A stretch of 64,000 bases of DNA from Desulfovibrio inopinatus DSM 10711 (GCF_000429305.1 NZ_AUBP01000011.1:124001-188000), one strand, 5' to 3'; positions 54,531 through 63,545 are shown, counted from the stretch's first letter. The notes: generated by a model not told the origin, from the letters alone. Translations and numbers: made by a program.

Positions 54531-56096
54531 TTATGACGCGGATTCATCCTCAAGTTCGAGATCAAGCATGCCGCAATATAACGCGTCCTGCAGCTCAGCT
54601 TGACGCAAGGATGCTCCCCATAAAACAGGGGCAAAACCTCGCCAACGACGTTCAACAAATCGTCGCAATTCATGAAGTCCATGATGATCGGTCACCCGGC
54701 CGGAATCATAGAGATGACCTGTTATGCGCAACCCGCACAACCCGCCTTGACACGGCCCCTTGCCAACGCGTGAACGCTGCCCCACTGCCTTGAGGAGGCT
54801 CCGTCCTCGCATCTCCCCCATATTGTCGACAATGGAGGCAATCACCCCAGCAGAGACCATTTCACATTCACACAAAATGAGGTCAGTGGAGCTTTTCTTG
54901 TCCACCCACGTCCGCGGTGCCCTGCCCGGTTCGGTCCACATTGCCTTTTCCGATGCAGGTAGTGGTTCTGTTTGAGTCGAGCACGGTGTACTCACCCCAA
55001 GTTTGGCACAGACAAGATCACACGTCTTTTCCGCCATGAGGCGATATGTAGTGAGCTTGCCCCCAGTAATCGTGACAAAATTTTCGACTCCATCGTGCGC
55101 ATGGTCGATCAGTGCAAAACCACGACTAACACTCCGGTCGTCTCCGGCATTTCCCGATTTGACCAATGGACGAACCCCGGAATAAGCGCGGATATATCGA
55201 GTAGTTTCCAACAATGGGACCATGGCCTTGGCATCATCAATAATTGCATCGGCTTCAGCAATACTGGGCCGACAAAGGTCCGGATGATCTATACGCACGG
55301 ACGTCGTGCCAAGAATGGAGACGGCGCCTCCAGGGACAAGGATATCGGAATCCGAAGCGGGACGAAGACGGTTGATGACGCGAGTTGCCAACCGGTCTTG
55401 CGTGACGAGCAGTTCCCCCATTGAGTATAAAATCTCAATCTGCGCCCCAGCCATTGCTGCGACCAATCCAGCCCACGCTCCCGACGCATTCACGACAAGT
55501 TCGGGCTCAATAATGATTTCGCGTTCGGATGTGTCATCACAACACCTCACCCGTTTGATACACCCGTTTTCGATATCGAAGCCGGTGACGCGGGTATTCC
55601 GTCGAACACGTGCACCGAGCTCCATGGCGTGGGCCATATTATCCAAAGATAACATGAACGGATCAATGGAAGCGTCTTGAACACGATATGCTGCAACAAG
55701 CGATTCGGCGAGGACGGGTTCGAGTTCCCGTGCTTCCTGAGGATCGAGCGCCTTGCATCCGATACCGCTTCGATCACAAAGCCCGGGAAAATCGGCAATA
55801 TAGCCTTCATCATCTCCGGGAACGGCAACAAATAATCCACCACAGTCGTCAATGCACTGTGGTGCGACGCGCCGTAAAATATCTCCTTCATCACGGCACT
55901 CGACTGCTGCTTCCATATCCGAAGCAACATAGCGCGCTCCGCTATGCAGTAAACCGTGATTCCCCCCGGAAGCTCCGGAATTGATGTCGCGTTTTTCAAT
56001 AAGCAAACAGGGGACACCGCGTAACGCGAGATCACGGGCGATGCCGGTACCGGTGGATCCTCCACCGATGACAAGAACTGGAATTGTTTCAATCAT
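54531..56096 (-). CDS. glpA: Anaerobic glycerol-3-phosphate dehydrogenase subunit A
   Basis: The 521-residue flavoprotein oxidises glycerol 3-phosphate to dihydroxyacetone phosphate. It shows FAD-binding VLVIGGGSTGTGIARDLAL then GASGGNHGLLHSGARYV, ITGGKLTTYRLMAEKTCDLV, and a C-terminal BFD-like [2Fe-2S] domain with LILCECEMVS and GPCQGGLCGLR cysteines. Length and domains match GlpA rather than aerobic GlpD. It is first of the minus-strand arm, divergent from glpR. Confidence 0.94.
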   Translation of the reverse strand: MIETIPVLVIGGGSTGTGIARDLALRGVPCLLIEKRDINSGASGGNHGLLHSGARYVASDMEAAVECRDEGDILRRVAPQCIDDCGGLFVAVPGDDEGYIADFPGLCDRSGIGCKALDPQEARELEPVLAESLVAAYRVQDASIDPFMLSLDNMAHAMELGARVRRNTRVTGFDIENGCIKRVRCCDDTSEREIIIEPELVVNASGAWAGLVAAMAGAQIEILYSMGELLVTQDRLATRVINRLRPASDSDILVPGGAVSILGTTSVRIDHPDLCRPSIAEADAIIDDAKAMVPLLETTRYIRAYSGVRPLVKSGNAGDDRSVSRGFALIDHAHDGVENFVTITGGKLTTYRLMAEKTCDLVCAKLGVSTPCSTQTEPLPASEKAMWTEPGRAPRTWVDKKSSTDLILCECEMVSAGVIASIVDNMGEMRGRSLLKAVGQRSRVGKGPCQGGLCGLRITGHLYDSGRVTDHHGLHELRRFVERRWRGFAPVLWGASLRQAELQDALYCGMLDLELEDESAS

Positions 56097-56399
56097 GTGT
56101 CGCCTTCCTTGCTGGCAGCACCGAGAGAGAAATATGATCGACTTCTATGTGCGAAACCGAACCCTCGGAAAGCAAAACGAAAAAAAATTGGAGGAAATGG
56201 ACGGCAACGCGTTGCGTTATCAACGGAACGAAATACAATTGTGCAAAAGACAATGGCATGATACCGTCCATTCTCGAGTATTTTCGCCTTGGTCGTTGCG
56301 TTTCACCTAGCACGACGCGGTTTTGTTCGCCAAGTTTTTTTTCAGTAAAAAACGAAAACATACATTTTATTTTCATATACGAAAAAATGGAGCCTCCCC
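56097..56399. promoter_or_regulatory. Divergent glpA/glpR intergenic region with CGAAAA-type motifs
   Basis: A 303-base spacer with no gene. It holds AACGAAAA at 56173-56181 and again at 56350-56357, plus ACGAAAAAA near 56379, the complement of the TTTTCG motif repeated downstream of glpR. DeoR-type GlpR proteins bind tandem motifs of this kind, so these are candidate operators controlling both arms. Inference from pattern only. Confidence 0.45.
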
Positions 56400-57230
56400 A
56401 TGTCCGACTCCCCAACCCTCTCTCCGGCTGGACACGTCCGTGACGACTCAGCCAAACACGCTGCCGTCAGACAACGTCATGAACAAATGGTGCACCTTGT
56501 CCAAGAGATGGGATTCGCCACAATTGGAGCGTTGGCAGAGCATTTCGACGTAACCCCTCAAACCGTTCGGCGAGACATCAATACCCTGAGTGATCTCGGA
56601 TTGTTACAGCGATATCATGGTGGAGCCGGGCCATCCGTCAGCACGGAAAATGTGGACTACTCAAGCCGCCAAGTCATTTGTCGTGCGGAAAAACGTCGCA
56701 TCGGAGAATTGTGCGCTGAACACATCCCCAACCGCTCTTCGCTCTTCATCAATATCGGTACAACCACAGAGGAAGTGGCCAAAGCACTTGCCCGCCACAG
56801 CAAGCTTCGGGTGATCACAAACAACCTCAATGTAGCGGGAATTCTCAGCGATAACGAAAATATCGAAATCATCGTTGCGGGCGGTGTCATCCGCCATCGC
56901 GACAGAGGAATCGTTGGAGAATCGGCCGTAGACTTCATCAAACAATTCAAAGTGGATTACGGTATCATCGGGATAAGCGGCGTCGACATGGACGGCACCA
57001 TGCTCGACTTCGATTACCGTGAAGTGCGCGCCGCGAAAGCCATTATGGAAAATTCTCGAAAGACTTTTCTCGTGACCGACCACACCAAATTCGGACGTAA
57101 CGCCATGGTTCGGCTTGGCAGCATCCGTGAAGTACATGCTGTTTTTACAGACAAAATTCCACCGCAAAGTGTGCTGGACGAGATGGACCGCGGCGACACC
57201 AAGTTATTTGTTGCCAATATGGTAAGCTAA
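56400..57230 (+). CDS. glpR: DeoR family regulator, GlpR-like
   Basis: The 276-residue protein has an N-terminal DeoR helix-turn-helix (FATIGALAEHFDVTPQTVRR followed by DINTLSDLGLLQRYHGGA) and a C-terminal sugar-phosphate sensing domain (SSLFINIGTTTEEVAKALA, VITNNLNVAGILS, GIIGISGVDMDGTMLDFDY, FLVTDHTKFGRNAMV). By family and position it should repress glycerol genes and release them when glycerol 3-phosphate binds. It lies between the two arms and shares strand with the transporter genes. Confidence 0.93.
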   Translation: MSDSPTLSPAGHVRDDSAKHAAVRQRHEQMVHLVQEMGFATIGALAEHFDVTPQTVRRDINTLSDLGLLQRYHGGAGPSVSTENVDYSSRQVICRAEKRRIGELCAEHIPNRSSLFINIGTTTEEVAKALARHSKLRVITNNLNVAGILSDNENIEIIVAGGVIRHRDRGIVGESAVDFIKQFKVDYGIIGISGVDMDGTMLDFDYREVRAAKAIMENSRKTFLVTDHTKFGRNAMVRLGSIREVHAVFTDKIPPQSVLDEMDRGDTKLFVANMVS

Positions 57231-57234
57231 TTTT

Positions 57235-57269
57235 TTTTCGTTTTGTTTTCGTTTTCGCGCTTATTTTCG
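57235..57269. promoter_or_regulatory. Four TTTTCG repeats, candidate GlpR operators before the transporter operon
   Basis: TTTTCG occurs at 57235, 57246, 57252 and 57264, on one strand, with spacings of 11, 6 and 12 bases, so three of them lie roughly one helical turn apart. They are between glpR and the glpS start. Tandem half-sites of this type suit DeoR-family repressors. Confidence 0.5.
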
Positions 57270-57275
57270 GTTGAG

Positions 57276-57294
57276 AACATGTTTCAGACATGTT
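57276..57294. repeat. Inverted repeat AACATG-N7-CATGTT
   Basis: Six-base arms at 57276-57281 and 57289-57294, directly after the TTTTCG repeats and 77 bases before the glpS ATG. Possible regulator site or leader hairpin. Confidence 0.3.
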
Positions 57295-57370
57295 ACCTAG
57301 TCACAATAGTGACGAAAACACACTGTCTGGCAACTTTATTCGCCGGCAGCATGCCGTAAAAGAGGTCTCG

Positions 57371-58477
57371 ATGGGGCTCAAACTTGTTGGCGTCAACAAA
57401 ACCGTGGCTGGAGAGGTTCACCTTGATGATGTGAACATCGACTTACAATCCGGGCAACGGTATGTCATTCTCGGACGTACTCTTGCCGGTAAAACATCGC
57501 TTCTGCGCATCTTAGCAGGACTCGACAAGCCTACATCAGGACGTATTTACGTCGATGACAACGACGTGACCGGAGTATCAGTACGTAAACGCGACGTTGC
57601 CATGGTCTATCAGCAGTTTATCAACTATCCTTCACTCACCATTTACAATAACATTGCCTCGCCTTTGCGAAATACCAAAATGGGCAAAGACGAGATTGAT
57701 AAGCGTGTACGGCACATTGCGTCCATGCTGCACATTGATAATCTTCTTGATCGACTCCCCGAGGAACTCAGCGGAGGCCAGCAACAGCGTACAGCTATTG
57801 CCCGTGCTCTTGCGAAAGACACCCAGCTTCTGCTCATGGACGAACCACTGGTCAACCTTGACTACAAGCTCCGTGAAGAACTCCGCGACGAACTGCTCAA
57901 GATTTTCGAACATCGCAACAGCATCGTCGTCTATACCACCACAGAACCTTCCGAAGCCATGATGCTCGGTGGGAATATTATAGTCATGCACGAAGGCCGC
58001 GTCCTTCAACATGGCCCTACAGCGCAAGTATACCATAATCCGGCCAATACCAACGTTGCCGAGGTGTTCAGCGACCCACCCATCAACTCGATTCGCGCTG
58101 AAGTCAAAGATGGAAAGGCGCATCTGCGCATCGGGATTGATTTCCCATTATCCGGTCATCTCGCCAACCTTGCACCGGGTATTTATCAATTCGGTATCCG
58201 CCCACACCATTTTCATCTGACTCCCAAAAAAGACAACGTTATCGCCATTCAATCGACCGTGGAATTGGCGGAAATCAATGGGTCGGAAACATATCTGCAT
58301 TTTCATTATCGCAACCGCTCCCTCGTTCTTCAGGAAGAAGGAATCCACAGCAGAAAAGGTGGCGATCCCGTTACCGTCTATGTTTGCCCGTGTGATTTTT
58401 ATGTATTTGACGAAGCTGGTGAGCTGGTCACCTCGCCTGACCGGTTTCGTTCCATCAACCAGGCAGTCGGCGCCTGA
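57371..58477 (+). CDS. glpS: Glycerol ABC transporter ATP-binding protein GlpS-like, with divergent ATP site
   Basis: The ATG at 57371 follows GAGG by five bases; 368 residues. It is an ATPase of the sugar/glycerol type with a C-terminal TOBE-like domain. Signature LSGGQQQR (133-140) and Walker B LLLMDEPLVNLD are intact. Walker A reads GRTLAGKTS (35-43), unusual but with Lys and Thr kept. The H-loop position reads TTTEPSEAM (about 189-197), so the usual histidine is missing. It pairs with GlpT-like ATPase next downstream, 17 bases away. Named by gene order and similarity to the Rhizobium GlpSTPQUV glycerol system. Confidence 0.85.
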   Translation: MGLKLVGVNKTVAGEVHLDDVNIDLQSGQRYVILGRTLAGKTSLLRILAGLDKPTSGRIYVDDNDVTGVSVRKRDVAMVYQQFINYPSLTIYNNIASPLRNTKMGKDEIDKRVRHIASMLHIDNLLDRLPEELSGGQQQRTAIARALAKDTQLLLMDEPLVNLDYKLREELRDELLKIFEHRNSIVVYTTTEPSEAMMLGGNIIVMHEGRVLQHGPTAQVYHNPANTNVAEVFSDPPINSIRAEVKDGKAHLRIGIDFPLSGHLANLAPGIYQFGIRPHHFHLTPKKDNVIAIQSTVELAEINGSETYLHFHYRNRSLVLQEEGIHSRKGGDPVTVYVCPCDFYVFDEAGELVTSPDRFRSINQAVGA

Positions 58478-58494
58478 TAGGCAACGAGGTTTTC

Positions 58495-59595
58495 ATGGCG
58501 CGCATTGAACTCGATAATATTGCTCATAGTTACAAACCCAATCCCCAAGGGCCGGATGACTATGCTATCAAGCGTATTCATACCACCTGGGATGACGGAG
58601 GTGCCTATGCTCTCCTTGGGTCTTCCGGTTGTGGAAAAACCACAATGCTCAACATCATTTCCGGACTGCTCGCTCCGAGTCAGGGACGCATTCTTTATGA
58701 TGGAAAAGACGTAACGAATCTCCCTCCAGAAAAGCGCAATATCGCTCAGGTGTTTCAGTTTCCGGTTCTCTACGATACGATGACTGTTTTTGATAATTTG
58801 GCTTTTCCCTTGAAAAATCGCGGCGTCGATCCAACGAAAATCAAGCAGCGCGTTCTTGAAATTGCCGAAACACTCGACCTGACGCCCTTTCTTGACAAAC
58901 GCGCCAGTGGCTTGGCTGCCGATGCCAAACAAAAGATATCGCTTGGACGCGGACTTGTCCGAGAAGATGTTGCTGCTATTCTCTTTGACGAACCACTGAC
59001 CGTTATCGATCCCCATTTGAAATGGCAGTTGCGTCGGAAGCTCAAAGAAATTCATAAGCAATTCAAATTGACCCTCATCTATGTCACGCATGACCAAACC
59101 GAAGCCATGACTTTTGCCGACAACATCGTCATCATGGCTGACGGTCGATTATTGCAAATCGGTGCGCCTGAAGAACTTTTTGAAAATCCCGCGCATACCT
59201 TTGTCGGTTACTTTATCGGCAGTCCAGGTATGAACATCCTTCCCTGCACGCTTGAAGGCGATAAAGCCAAGATGTCCTGTGGCGAGGTGCCCATTGATGC
59301 TGAACTGGCACGAAAAGCACTCGCAAAAGGGGGAAAACTCGAACTCGGCATTCGCCCGCTCTTCCTCGACCTTCGTACGGAAGCTTCAAGTGATGCTATT
59401 CTTGGTCGTGTCGAAACGGTTGAAGATGAAGGCGCTTCGCGCATCGTCACGGTCATCGTCGGAGAACAAAAGCTCAAAGCCCGCATAGCTGAAGACAAGA
59501 CCATTCCGGAGAGTGAGTGCTATGTTCACTTCCCCAAAGAGAAAACCAAAATCTTCAGTGACGGCTATCTGGTCGGGGAGGAGAACGCCTCATGA
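58495..59595 (+). CDS. glpT: Glycerol ABC transporter ATP-binding protein GlpT-like, with degenerate signature
   Basis: The 366-residue ATPase has an intact Walker A GSSGCGKTT (42-50), Walker B AILFDEPLTVID and H-loop YVTHDQTEAM (His199). The signature that should read LSGGQ reads LAADAKQ (140-146), so the motif is lost. Together with GlpS this predicts one intact composite site (GlpT Walker A with GlpS signature) and one degenerate site. C-terminal TOBE-like region present. Its end overlaps the permease start by four bases. The symbol follows the Rhizobium naming; it is not the E. coli glycerol-3-phosphate antiporter GlpT. Confidence 0.85.
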   Translation: MARIELDNIAHSYKPNPQGPDDYAIKRIHTTWDDGGAYALLGSSGCGKTTMLNIISGLLAPSQGRILYDGKDVTNLPPEKRNIAQVFQFPVLYDTMTVFDNLAFPLKNRGVDPTKIKQRVLEIAETLDLTPFLDKRASGLAADAKQKISLGRGLVREDVAAILFDEPLTVIDPHLKWQLRRKLKEIHKQFKLTLIYVTHDQTEAMTFADNIVIMADGRLLQIGAPEELFENPAHTFVGYFIGSPGMNILPCTLEGDKAKMSCGEVPIDAELARKALAKGGKLELGIRPLFLDLRTEASSDAILGRVETVEDEGASRIVTVIVGEQKLKARIAEDKTIPESECYVHFPKEKTKIFSDGYLVGEENAS

Positions 59596-60464
59596 ACAAA
59601 TGGGACAACAATAGAGCCTGGTTTCTTATTCTGCCGGTCTTTTTGATCGTTGCCTTCAGTGCCATTATCCCGCTTATGACCGTGGTCAACTACTCGGTCC
59701 AAGATATCTTTGGCCCCGGTCAAGCCTATTTTGTCGGTGATGAGTGGTATCGAGAAATGCTCCATAATGGACGCCTCCATGAAGCGTTCTTTCGTCAACT
59801 TCTGTTTTCTTTTTCCGCGCTTACCATTGAAGTTGTTCTCGGTATCGCCGTCGCACTGACACTTCCTAAAAAAGGATTGGGGGCGTCGTTCTGTCTTGTT
59901 GCGTTGGCATTGCCACTTCTTATACCCTGGAACGTTGTCGGGACCATTTGGGTGGTTTTCGCCCGTCCAGATATCGGTCTCGCCGGGGTATTCCTCAATT
60001 CTCTTGGCATTGATTACAACTTTACAGCCAACCCTGTGGATTCATGGATCACCGTGCTCGTCATGGAGGTATGGCATTGGACATCGCTTGTAATTCTCCT
60101 GTGCTATGCCGGACTCCGTGCTATTCCTGAAGCCTACTACCAGGCCGCAAAAATCGACGGCGCGTCCCGTTGGGCCGTTTTTCGATTCATCCAATTGCCC
60201 AAGCTGCATGGCGTTTTGCTTATTGCCGTGTTGCTCCGTTTTATGGACAGCTTCATGATTTATACGGAACCCTTCGTGCTTACGGGTGGCGGACCGGGCA
60301 ATACGACAACATTCTTGAGCCAGTTTTTGACGAAAATGGCCGTCGGCCAATTTGACCTTGGTCCTGCTGCCGCGTTTTCGCTTATGTACTTCCTCATTAT
60401 CCTGCTGTTCTGCTTCATTTTCTACACAGCAATGATGAATTACGACAAAGGAGCCGCCAAATGA
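59592..60464 (+). CDS. glpP: Glycerol ABC transporter permease GlpP-like
   Basis: The 290-residue inner-membrane protein has six predicted helices, starting WFLILPVFLIVAFSAIIPLM, and the EAA-type loop IPEAYYQAAKIDGASRWAVF that docks to the ATPases. It belongs to the MalF/UgpA permease class. It overlaps glpT-like and the next permease by four bases at each end, which indicates translational coupling. Confidence 0.9.
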   Translation: MNKWDNNRAWFLILPVFLIVAFSAIIPLMTVVNYSVQDIFGPGQAYFVGDEWYREMLHNGRLHEAFFRQLLFSFSALTIEVVLGIAVALTLPKKGLGASFCLVALALPLLIPWNVVGTIWVVFARPDIGLAGVFLNSLGIDYNFTANPVDSWITVLVMEVWHWTSLVILLCYAGLRAIPEAYYQAAKIDGASRWAVFRFIQLPKLHGVLLIAVLLRFMDSFMIYTEPFVLTGGGPGNTTTFLSQFLTKMAVGQFDLGPAAAFSLMYFLIILLFCFIFYTAMMNYDKGAAK

Positions 60465-61264
60465 GAATCCAAGGCAAAACCATTGGTCTTATCGCCTATC
60501 TTCTGTTTCTGGCATTGCCGCTCTATTGGTTGGTCAATATGTCGTTCAAAGAAACCAATGAAATCCTCGGAGGTTTCAACCTTATTCCCGAGCATTTCAC
60601 GTTGGCGAACTATGTTATGATCTTCACGGACCCATCCTGGTATATGGGGTATATCAACTCCATTCAGTATGTGGCCATGAATACCGTTATCTCGCTGAGT
60701 GTGGCCCTTCCCGCAGCTTATGGATTTTCGCGGTATAACTTCATCGGCGACAAGCACATGTTTTTTTGGCTTCTGACCAACCGCATGGCGCCTCCCGCTG
60801 TTTTTTTGCTTCCTTTCTTCCAATTTTACCAAACGGTTGGACTTTTCGACACCCATATTGCCGTTGCGTTGGCGCATTGCTTGTTCAACGTACCGCTGGC
60901 GGTCTGGATTCTGGAAGGATTTATGTCCGGCGTTCCGCGTGAAATCGATGAAACCGCATTCATCGACGGATATAGTTTTCCACGGTTCTTCGTAACGATC
61001 TTCATTCCACTCATTCGGGCCGGCATCGGTGTCACCGCGTTTTTCTGCTTCATGTTCTCCTGGGTCGAATTGCTCTTGGCCCGCACACTGACGACAGTCA
61101 ATGCCAAGCCTATTGCCGCCACCATGACGCGAACAATCAGTGCAGCCGGTATGGATTGGGGTGGATTGGCCGCAGCCGGCGTCCTCACCATGATTCCCGG
61201 CGCCATCGTTATCTGGTTCGTCCGTAACTACATGGCAAAGGGTTTTGCAATGGGACGCGTCTAA
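60461..61264 (+). CDS. glpQ: Glycerol ABC transporter permease GlpQ-like
   Basis: The 267-residue protein has six helices (TIGLIAYLLFLALPLYWLV first) and the EAA loop VPREIDETAFIDGYSFPRFF. It is MalG/UgpE-like and forms the heterodimeric channel with the preceding permease. The symbol follows the Rhizobium ABC system, not the E. coli phosphodiesterase of the same name. Confidence 0.9.
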   Translation: MRIQGKTIGLIAYLLFLALPLYWLVNMSFKETNEILGGFNLIPEHFTLANYVMIFTDPSWYMGYINSIQYVAMNTVISLSVALPAAYGFSRYNFIGDKHMFFWLLTNRMAPPAVFLLPFFQFYQTVGLFDTHIAVALAHCLFNVPLAVWILEGFMSGVPREIDETAFIDGYSFPRFFVTIFIPLIRAGIGVTAFFCFMFSWVELLLARTLTTVNAKPIAATMTRTISAAGMDWGGLAAAGVLTMIPGAIVIWFVRNYMAKGFAMGRV

Positions 61265-61359
61265 TCAATTCGGACGCACCGTTGGGCTTTCCATTTCGGC
61301 AACGCCTGACACAGGTTTTTCGATGTAATTCATGATTTGGAGACGGGAGGGGAAACTCT

Positions 61360-61632
61360 ATGCAATGGATGGCCTGGACGCCGATTACGGCATGGTTCTT
61401 CATCACCATCGGCCTCATCCTTATGGGCATGACCGTCTGGCAACTTGTCAGTCCCACTGTTCCACGAAAAGGATTTTTGCCCATTGTGACCACTCGAGGC
61501 GACCGCTTATTTATCGGTTTGCTTGGTGGAGTCTACATTCTTCTTCTTTGGATAGGTTTGATTCAATCAAATCTTTGGTATGCTTTGGCGCTTGCCGTTT
61601 TGTATATCATCGTTGTCATGCGCTGGGGGTAA
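61360..61632 (+). CDS. glpU: Small membrane protein DUF2160, GlpU-like
   Basis: The 90-residue protein has three hydrophobic segments (ITAWFFITIGLILMGMTVW, LFIGLLGGVYILLLWIGLI, LWYALALAVLYIIVVMRWG) and the conserved opening MQWMAWTPITA. DUF2160 proteins accompany glycerol ABC transporters; their job is unknown, perhaps assembly or regulation of the permease. GGAGG precedes the ATG. It lies between the permease and the binding-protein gene. Confidence 0.85.
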   Translation: MQWMAWTPITAWFFITIGLILMGMTVWQLVSPTVPRKGFLPIVTTRGDRLFIGLLGGVYILLLWIGLIQSNLWYALALAVLYIIVVMRWG

Positions 61633-61735
61633 GACATGCAACGGTGTCCTGTGCCACAGGGACAAAATGGATCAAACGATACTGGTGTGTTGATGTGATT
61701 GTGTGTGGTTGAATCATTTTTACATGGGAGGATCC

Positions 61736-63490
61736 ATGAACATGCTGAACGCACGGTTCTGGCGATTTCTGGTTCTCGGCCTGACCGCGACAACGTTGGT
61801 CGGGACAGCGACTCTTGGCTACGCCAAAGATGGGCAATATGCCGACGCTGCGAAAAAGTGGGTTGACAGCGAATTTCAACCGTCGACTCTGACCAAAGAA
61901 GAACAAATGAAGGAAATGGCGTGGTTCACCGAAGCAGCCAAACCCTTCCGCGGCATGGAAATCAAAGTGGTGTCGGAAACCATCACCACGCATGAATACG
62001 AATCCAAAACGCTGGCCAAAGCCTTCGAAGAAATCACCGGCATCAAAGTAACGCACGACCTGATTCAAGAAGGCGACGTTATTGAAAAAATTCAAACACA
62101 GATGCAGTCGGGCAAAAATATATATGACGGCTACATCAATGACTCCGACCTCATCGGCACGCACATGCGTTACGGCTATGTATTGCCGTTGAGCGATTTC
62201 ATGGACGGCAAGGGCAAGGACGTCACCCTGCCGACGCTGGATATCAACGACTTTATTGGTAAGTCGTTCACCACTGGCTCCGATGGTAAGCTCTATCAGC
62301 TTCCCGACCAGCAGTTCGCTAACCTGTACTGGTTCCGTTACGACTGGTTCCAAAATCCTGAACTTCAGAAGAAATTCAAAGAAATCTACGGATATGACCT
62401 GGGCGTGCCTGTTAACTGGTCTGCCTATGAAGACATCGCCGACTTCTTTACCAACAAGGTCAAAGAAATCGATGGCAAGCCCGTGTATGGACACATGGAT
62501 TACGGCAAAAAGAGCCCCGACCTTGGCTGGCGTTTCACAGACGCGTGGTTGTCCATGGCCGGTACCGGCGACAAAGGTCTGCCCAACGGCAAGCCCGTCG
62601 ACGAATGGGGTATCCGTGTCGATGGTTGCCGTCCGGTTGGCGCTTCCATGTCCCGCGGTGGTGCCACCAACGCACCGGCCTCGGTTTACGCTCTGAGCAA
62701 GTACATGGAATGGCTTGAAAAGTACGCTCCCAAAGAAGCTTTGGGTATGACATTCTACGAATCCGGCCCGGTTCCTGCTCAAGGCAACATCGCCCAGCAG
62801 ATTTTCTGGTACACCGCGTTTACCGCCGACATGACCAAGCCCGGCACACCAGTTGTCGATGAAAAAGGTCTGCCCAAATGGCGTATGGCTCCGTCCCCAC
62901 ACGGCCCCTATTGGGAAGAAGGCATGAAGCTCGGTTATCAGGATTGCGGCTCCTGGACATTCCTGAAATCTACCCCGATCGATCGCCTGAAAGCTGCCTG
63001 GTTGTATGCTCAGTTCTGCGTGGCCAAGACCACCTCGCTGAAAAAGACCCTGGTGAGCCTGACTCCCATTCGCGAATCTGACATCAATTCGCAGGCCATG
63101 ACCGATATCGCCCCGAAACTCGGTGGTTTGGTTGAATTCTACCGCAGCCCGGCTCGTGTTGCCTGGACCCCCACCGGAACCAACGTGCCTGATTACCCCA
63201 AACTCGCGCAGCTCTGGTGGCAGAACATCGGTGAAACCCTGTCTGGTGAAGTCACTCCGCAGAAGGCCATGGACAATCTGGCGGCTGCTATGGATAAGGT
63301 GCTTGCCCGTCTGGAGCGCGCCAATGTTCTCGGCGAATGCGGTCCTAAGTTGAACCCCGAAAAAGATCCTGAATACTGGCTCAAGCAGCCGGGTTCTCCC
63401 AAGCCGAAATTGGCAAACGAAAAGCCCCAGGGCGAAACCGTTGCCTATGACAAGCTTCTCCAAGCCTGGAAGGAAGGCCGCGTGCGATAA
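61736..63490 (+). CDS. glpV: Glycerol ABC transporter substrate-binding protein GlpV-like
   Basis: The ATG at 61736 follows GGGAGG. The 584-residue protein has a cleavable signal peptide (RFLVLGLTATTLVGTATLGYA, cut before KDG) and a family 1 solute-binding fold. At about 560 mature residues it is longer than sugar-binding relatives, as expected for GlpV. Tryptophan- and tyrosine-rich stretches (LPDQQFANLYWFRYDWFQ) may line the ligand cleft. It delivers glycerol to the permeases. It ends the operon and is followed by a strong terminator. Confidence 0.88.
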   Translation: MNMLNARFWRFLVLGLTATTLVGTATLGYAKDGQYADAAKKWVDSEFQPSTLTKEEQMKEMAWFTEAAKPFRGMEIKVVSETITTHEYESKTLAKAFEEITGIKVTHDLIQEGDVIEKIQTQMQSGKNIYDGYINDSDLIGTHMRYGYVLPLSDFMDGKGKDVTLPTLDINDFIGKSFTTGSDGKLYQLPDQQFANLYWFRYDWFQNPELQKKFKEIYGYDLGVPVNWSAYEDIADFFTNKVKEIDGKPVYGHMDYGKKSPDLGWRFTDAWLSMAGTGDKGLPNGKPVDEWGIRVDGCRPVGASMSRGGATNAPASVYALSKYMEWLEKYAPKEALGMTFYESGPVPAQGNIAQQIFWYTAFTADMTKPGTPVVDEKGLPKWRMAPSPHGPYWEEGMKLGYQDCGSWTFLKSTPIDRLKAAWLYAQFCVAKTTSLKKTLVSLTPIRESDINSQAMTDIAPKLGGLVEFYRSPARVAWTPTGTNVPDYPKLAQLWWQNIGETLSGEVTPQKAMDNLAAAMDKVLARLERANVLGECGPKLNPEKDPEYWLKQPGSPKPKLANEKPQGETVAYDKLLQAWKEGRVR

Positions 63491-63517
63491 GCCAACATCT
63501 CCTTGCACGCCTTACAC

Positions 63518-63545
63518 AAAGGGACGCCATTCGTGGCGTCCCTTT
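63518..63545 (+). terminator. Terminator of the glycerol ABC transporter operon
   Basis: AAAGGGACGCC (63518-63528) pairs exactly with GGCGTCCCTTT (63535-63545) around a six-base loop, followed by TTATTTTT. It is 28 bases past the binding-protein stop. Confidence 0.88.

Noticed and set aside
57371-58477. GlpS as a decayed pseudogene because of its odd Walker A and missing H-loop histidine
   Set aside because: The frame is intact, the other motifs are kept, and the partner ATPase shows complementary losses, so specialised function is more likely than decay.
61616-63508. 630-codon open frame on the minus strand
   Set aside because: It lies wholly antisense to the substrate-binding protein gene, which has a signal peptide, a ribosome-binding site and a matching operon. 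The antisense frame is a by-product of codon bias.
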